From Deltaproteobacteria bacterium (GTDB lineage Bacteria; Myxococcota_A; Polyangia; Polyangiales; Ga0077539), in contig JAUXYJ010000096.1 of the NCBI GenBank assembly GCA_030694465.1, positions 1 through 61,961 of the forward strand: a stretch of DNA of 61,961 nt. The letters are read 5' to 3'. Below the pieces are notes generated by a model. The model worked only from the letters and a program-made list of their open reading frames with translations, was not told the origin of the DNA and did no database searches. The position numbers and the translations under genes were made by a program. Position 1 is the stretch's first letter; the number at the start of each line of letters is the position of its first letter. Below, in pieces: positions 60,319-61,961 of this stretch.

Positions 60319-60990
60319 TTACCCGCGGATGTTCTGTGCGATGGACTTGCGGGTCTCGCTGCGTGAGGCCATCACGTTTGAGACGACCTGCATGAGCTGA
60401 TTGCGCTTGGAGAGCACTTGTTGCATCTCGAGCTGGCGCATTTCGCCTCCGCCTCGGATGCCTTCGAGGGCGCTCTTCGCAGAATCACGCAGCGCAGACA
60501 GGCTGCTGAGCATCACGGGACCATGTGCAGTCGACGGGGTGATCCCATTCTCTGCGAGGATCTCGCCGACGGTTCGTGTGCGTGTGGACCCATCGGGCAT
60601 CTGGACGTTGAGCTGTTGGTTTAAGTCTACGGGTGTGGCTGCGTGTTGACCCTTGTCCACCTCGGTCTCACGCGCGGAGTAGTAGTTGAGAACCGCTGAG
60701 ATTTCGCGCGATTTGCGGGCGTTTTCGCGCATTCCGGTGAGCTGCTCGTTGACCTGTCCATCGAGCGTCGCGGTGTAGTGTCCGACCTGGATCAGGATCT
60801 CGTCGTCAGAGAGGGCGCTGATCCCTGCGTCGAGCAGCGTACCGAGCTCTTGTTCGGCTGCGCGGCGTGCGGTTCCCGGGGTTACGACGGGAGCGCTTTC
60901 GCGTTCGCGGGTGCTTGAGACCGACGGGCCTCGTCCACCATGTGTGAGGGCTGGATTGGGTGTGCCTACGGGTCCGAAAAGAGCTGCCAT
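60319..60990 (-). CDS. Probable T3SS needle-tip protein (SctA/LcrV/EspA position)
   Basis: 223 residues; no signal peptide or TM. N-terminal 40 residues are disordered. Residues about 43-115 form a long helix (RRAAEQELGTLLDAGISALSDDEI...), a mixed middle domain follows (120-160), and a second long helix runs 160-223 (MLSSLSALRDSAKSALEGIRGG...MRQLEMQQVLSKRNQLMQVVSNVMASRSETRKSIAQNIRG). Two long helices around an inserted domain is the tip-protein plan, and the C-terminus resembles needle/tip C-termini such as MxiH (IIQNFR). It sits at the lcrV position. It could instead be an EspA-like filament subunit. Confidence 0.6.
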   Translation of the reverse strand: MAALFGPVGTPNPALTHGGRGPSVSSTRERESAPVVTPGTARRAAEQELGTLLDAGISALSDDEILIQVGHYTATLDGQVNEQLTGMRENARKSREISAVLNYYSARETEVDKGQHAATPVDLNQQLNVQMPDGSTRTRTVGEILAENGITPSTAHGPVMLSSLSALRDSAKSALEGIRGGGEMRQLEMQQVLSKRNQLMQVVSNVMASRSETRKSIAQNIRG

Positions 60991-61047
60991 GGGAGTGTTT
61001 CTTTCTTGGGTCTGTTGATGAAGTGAATGTGGTTTGTAGCTGCAAAA

Positions 61048-61257
61048 TCAGCCGCGGATGTGCATCGCGTGGCGGAGTGACATGGGGGTGGTGCTCACGG
61101 TGGGGCGGGCGATGGTTCGCCAGCGGGGGGCGAGCTCGGGGTCGCAGTGCTCGGTGAGGGCGTCGCAGAAGGCTTGGTTTTGCTCTGCGATTTGGCGCTC
61201 GATGCGGGCGATGTCGGCTTCGAGGGCGCGGGCCAGGGCGCGGGCTTCTTGCTGCAT
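61048..61257 (-). CDS. Small coiled protein at lcrG position of the translocon operon
   Basis: 69 residues from the ATG at 61257, chosen for GAGG 8 bases upstream; the open frame continues to 61380 without support. Residues 3-40 are a charged coiled coil (ARALARALEADIARIERQIAEQNQAF). The C-terminus ends SLRHAMHIRG, sharing IRG with two downstream proteins. Size and position suit an LcrG/PcrG-like tip-protein chaperone, or possibly a needle subunit (SctF), though the needle pattern of NPxDxxxL is not seen. It is the first gene of the operon, 57 bp upstream of the tip-like gene. Confidence 0.55.
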   Translation of the reverse strand: MQQEARALARALEADIARIERQIAEQNQAFCDALTEHCDPELAPRWRTIARPTVSTTPMSLRHAMHIRG

Positions 61258-61499
61258 GATGTGAACCTCGGGGACAGAGACGCTGTGGGAGTGGCGCTGA
61301 GGTCCCCGTCTGAGGGGCTCAATCGCCGTGCGGGGGGCTCTATCTGGCGAGGGCTCGGGAGGTTGCGTGACAAAACGCATCGCGCCCCCCGCGCAGGGCG
61401 AAACGGTGAGTTGGGATCACGGAAACGCCGGCGGGCACGGGGGGGGTGAAGTGAGGTCACGGAAACGCGGCCGGGCAGAGCGAAAACGGCGGTGACTGC
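61258..61499. other. Upstream region of the translocon operon
   Basis: This 240-bp stretch should carry the operon promoter on the minus strand. I see no clear -35/-10, sigma54 or ExsA-type box. A G/C-rich stretch with runs of 6-7 G lies around 61435-61447. Confidence 0.4.
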
Positions 61500-61898
61500 T
61501 TAGCTCGATGCACGCCGTGTATTCAGCTGAACAAAACCAGGGAATTCGCTCTGCTGAAAGAACGCGATCCGGCCCTGGATGAAGATGTGCTCGAAGGAGA
61601 TTTGGTGGGCCTCGGCGGTGTGCACAGCGGTGAGATGGGTCGCGTAGGACTCGGCGCCGCGAGCGGATCGAGCAGGCCTGCATCGCGCTCGGCTCGTCGC
61701 GTGGGTGCGAAGCGTTCGCTCTGAGAAATGGTGGGTGCCTTCGGCCTTTGGGTCGGTGATGAAGTACACAAACTCGCGTCGTCTGCGGAGCAAGCGGCCC
61801 TGAAGTCGCTTGATATCCGGATGCACACCAAACGTTGGGTCAGCGCTGCAATCCGACGTGCATGACGTGGGCAGCAGCGATGTCCGTTCGCTCTGCAA
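61500..61898 (-). pseudogene. Possible decayed fragment with MltG-like C-terminal motif
   Basis: An open minus-strand frame of 132 codons. Its start has no ribosome site, but it contains EFVYFITDPKAEGTHHFSER followed by TLRTH. This resembles the C-terminal signature of endolytic transglycosylase MltG (YxYFVxxxxGxHxFSxTxxEH). The surrounding sequence is Arg/Ser/Cys-rich and does not look like a real protein, as expected of a relic with frameshifts. It may equally be a chance match; nothing else is recognised between here and the right edge. Confidence 0.3.
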
Positions 61899-61961
61899 TT
61901 TGTCTGGCAGTTCGAATCGTGTATCCCCAACAGATCGCGTGCTTAGCGTTGGGCAGCGCTA

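Overview
The window is about 62 kb of high-GC DNA (by eye roughly 63-65% G+C), densely packed with protein genes on both strands. I found no rRNA, tRNA, CRISPR array, insertion sequence or phage block. The organism is most likely a myxobacterium-like Gram-negative bacterium (Myxococcota, probably Polyangiales). This rests on the many exported lipoproteins with Asp/Ala/Thr/Ser-rich linkers behind the lipobox, the DUF4388 and PEGA domain proteins, an AgmX/PglI-type C-terminal domain, and the outer-membrane/LPS-type functions. The taxonomic call is inference.

Layout. (i) 1-5.2 kb: the tail of an unknown gene, then a large SF1 helicase carrying a RecB-like nuclease with an iron-staple cysteine pattern. 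(ii) 5.3-11.5 kb: a ClpA-like double AAA+ ATPase, a cytochrome P450 divergent from a TetR regulator with a clear operator, an unknown protein and a TesB-like thioesterase. (iii) 11.6-15.2 kb: two tandemly duplicated lipoproteins, a small holin-like membrane protein, and a DprE2/DprE1-like pair. (iv) 15.2-27.1 kb: exported proteins (alpha/beta hydrolase lipoprotein, OprP-type porin, HEFGH metalloprotease-like lipoprotein coupled to a beta-propeller protein, Cys-rich lipoprotein), DUF72, TerB-like, a pseudouridine-synthase/RlmI-type methyltransferase fusion and a DUF4177-Sfp phosphopantetheinyl transferase pair. (v) 27.2-36 kb: a DUF4388-J-domain protein, a 1216-residue double-receiver/DUF4388/TM/PEGA signalling protein, a degenerate sulfatase-fold lipoprotein and a NarL-type regulator. 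(vi) 36-43.7 kb: AhpD-like protein, unknown pair, thioredoxin-like ferredoxin, a translationally coupled three-gene membrane operon ending in an MFS/POT-like carrier, and exported proteins. (vii) 43.8-57.8 kb: PrkA kinase, TrpRS, a DegT aminotransferase beside an LpxA-like acyltransferase, a GT2 glycosyltransferase, a large membrane protein, ornithine aminotransferase, an AgmX-type protein and a phosphofructokinase with PPi-type active-site residues.

The most striking locus is 57.8-61.3 kb on the minus strand. Five consecutive genes match, in order and architecture, the lcrG-lcrV-lcrH-yopB-yopD (SctA/SctE/SctB) translocon operon of type III secretion systems: a small coiled protein, a 223-residue tip-like protein, a TPR class II chaperone, a large translocator with two hydrophobic segments and a small translocator with one. 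Three of the five end in the same tripeptide IRG. No secretion-apparatus gene is visible in the window.

A second non-genic signal is a dispersed palindrome with the core GGCGACGTCGCC. Perfect 20-bp copies sit in two convergent intergenic gaps and a degraded copy in a third. Other copies are read in frame, as Pro-Ala-Thr-Ser, in the low-complexity linkers of three exported proteins.
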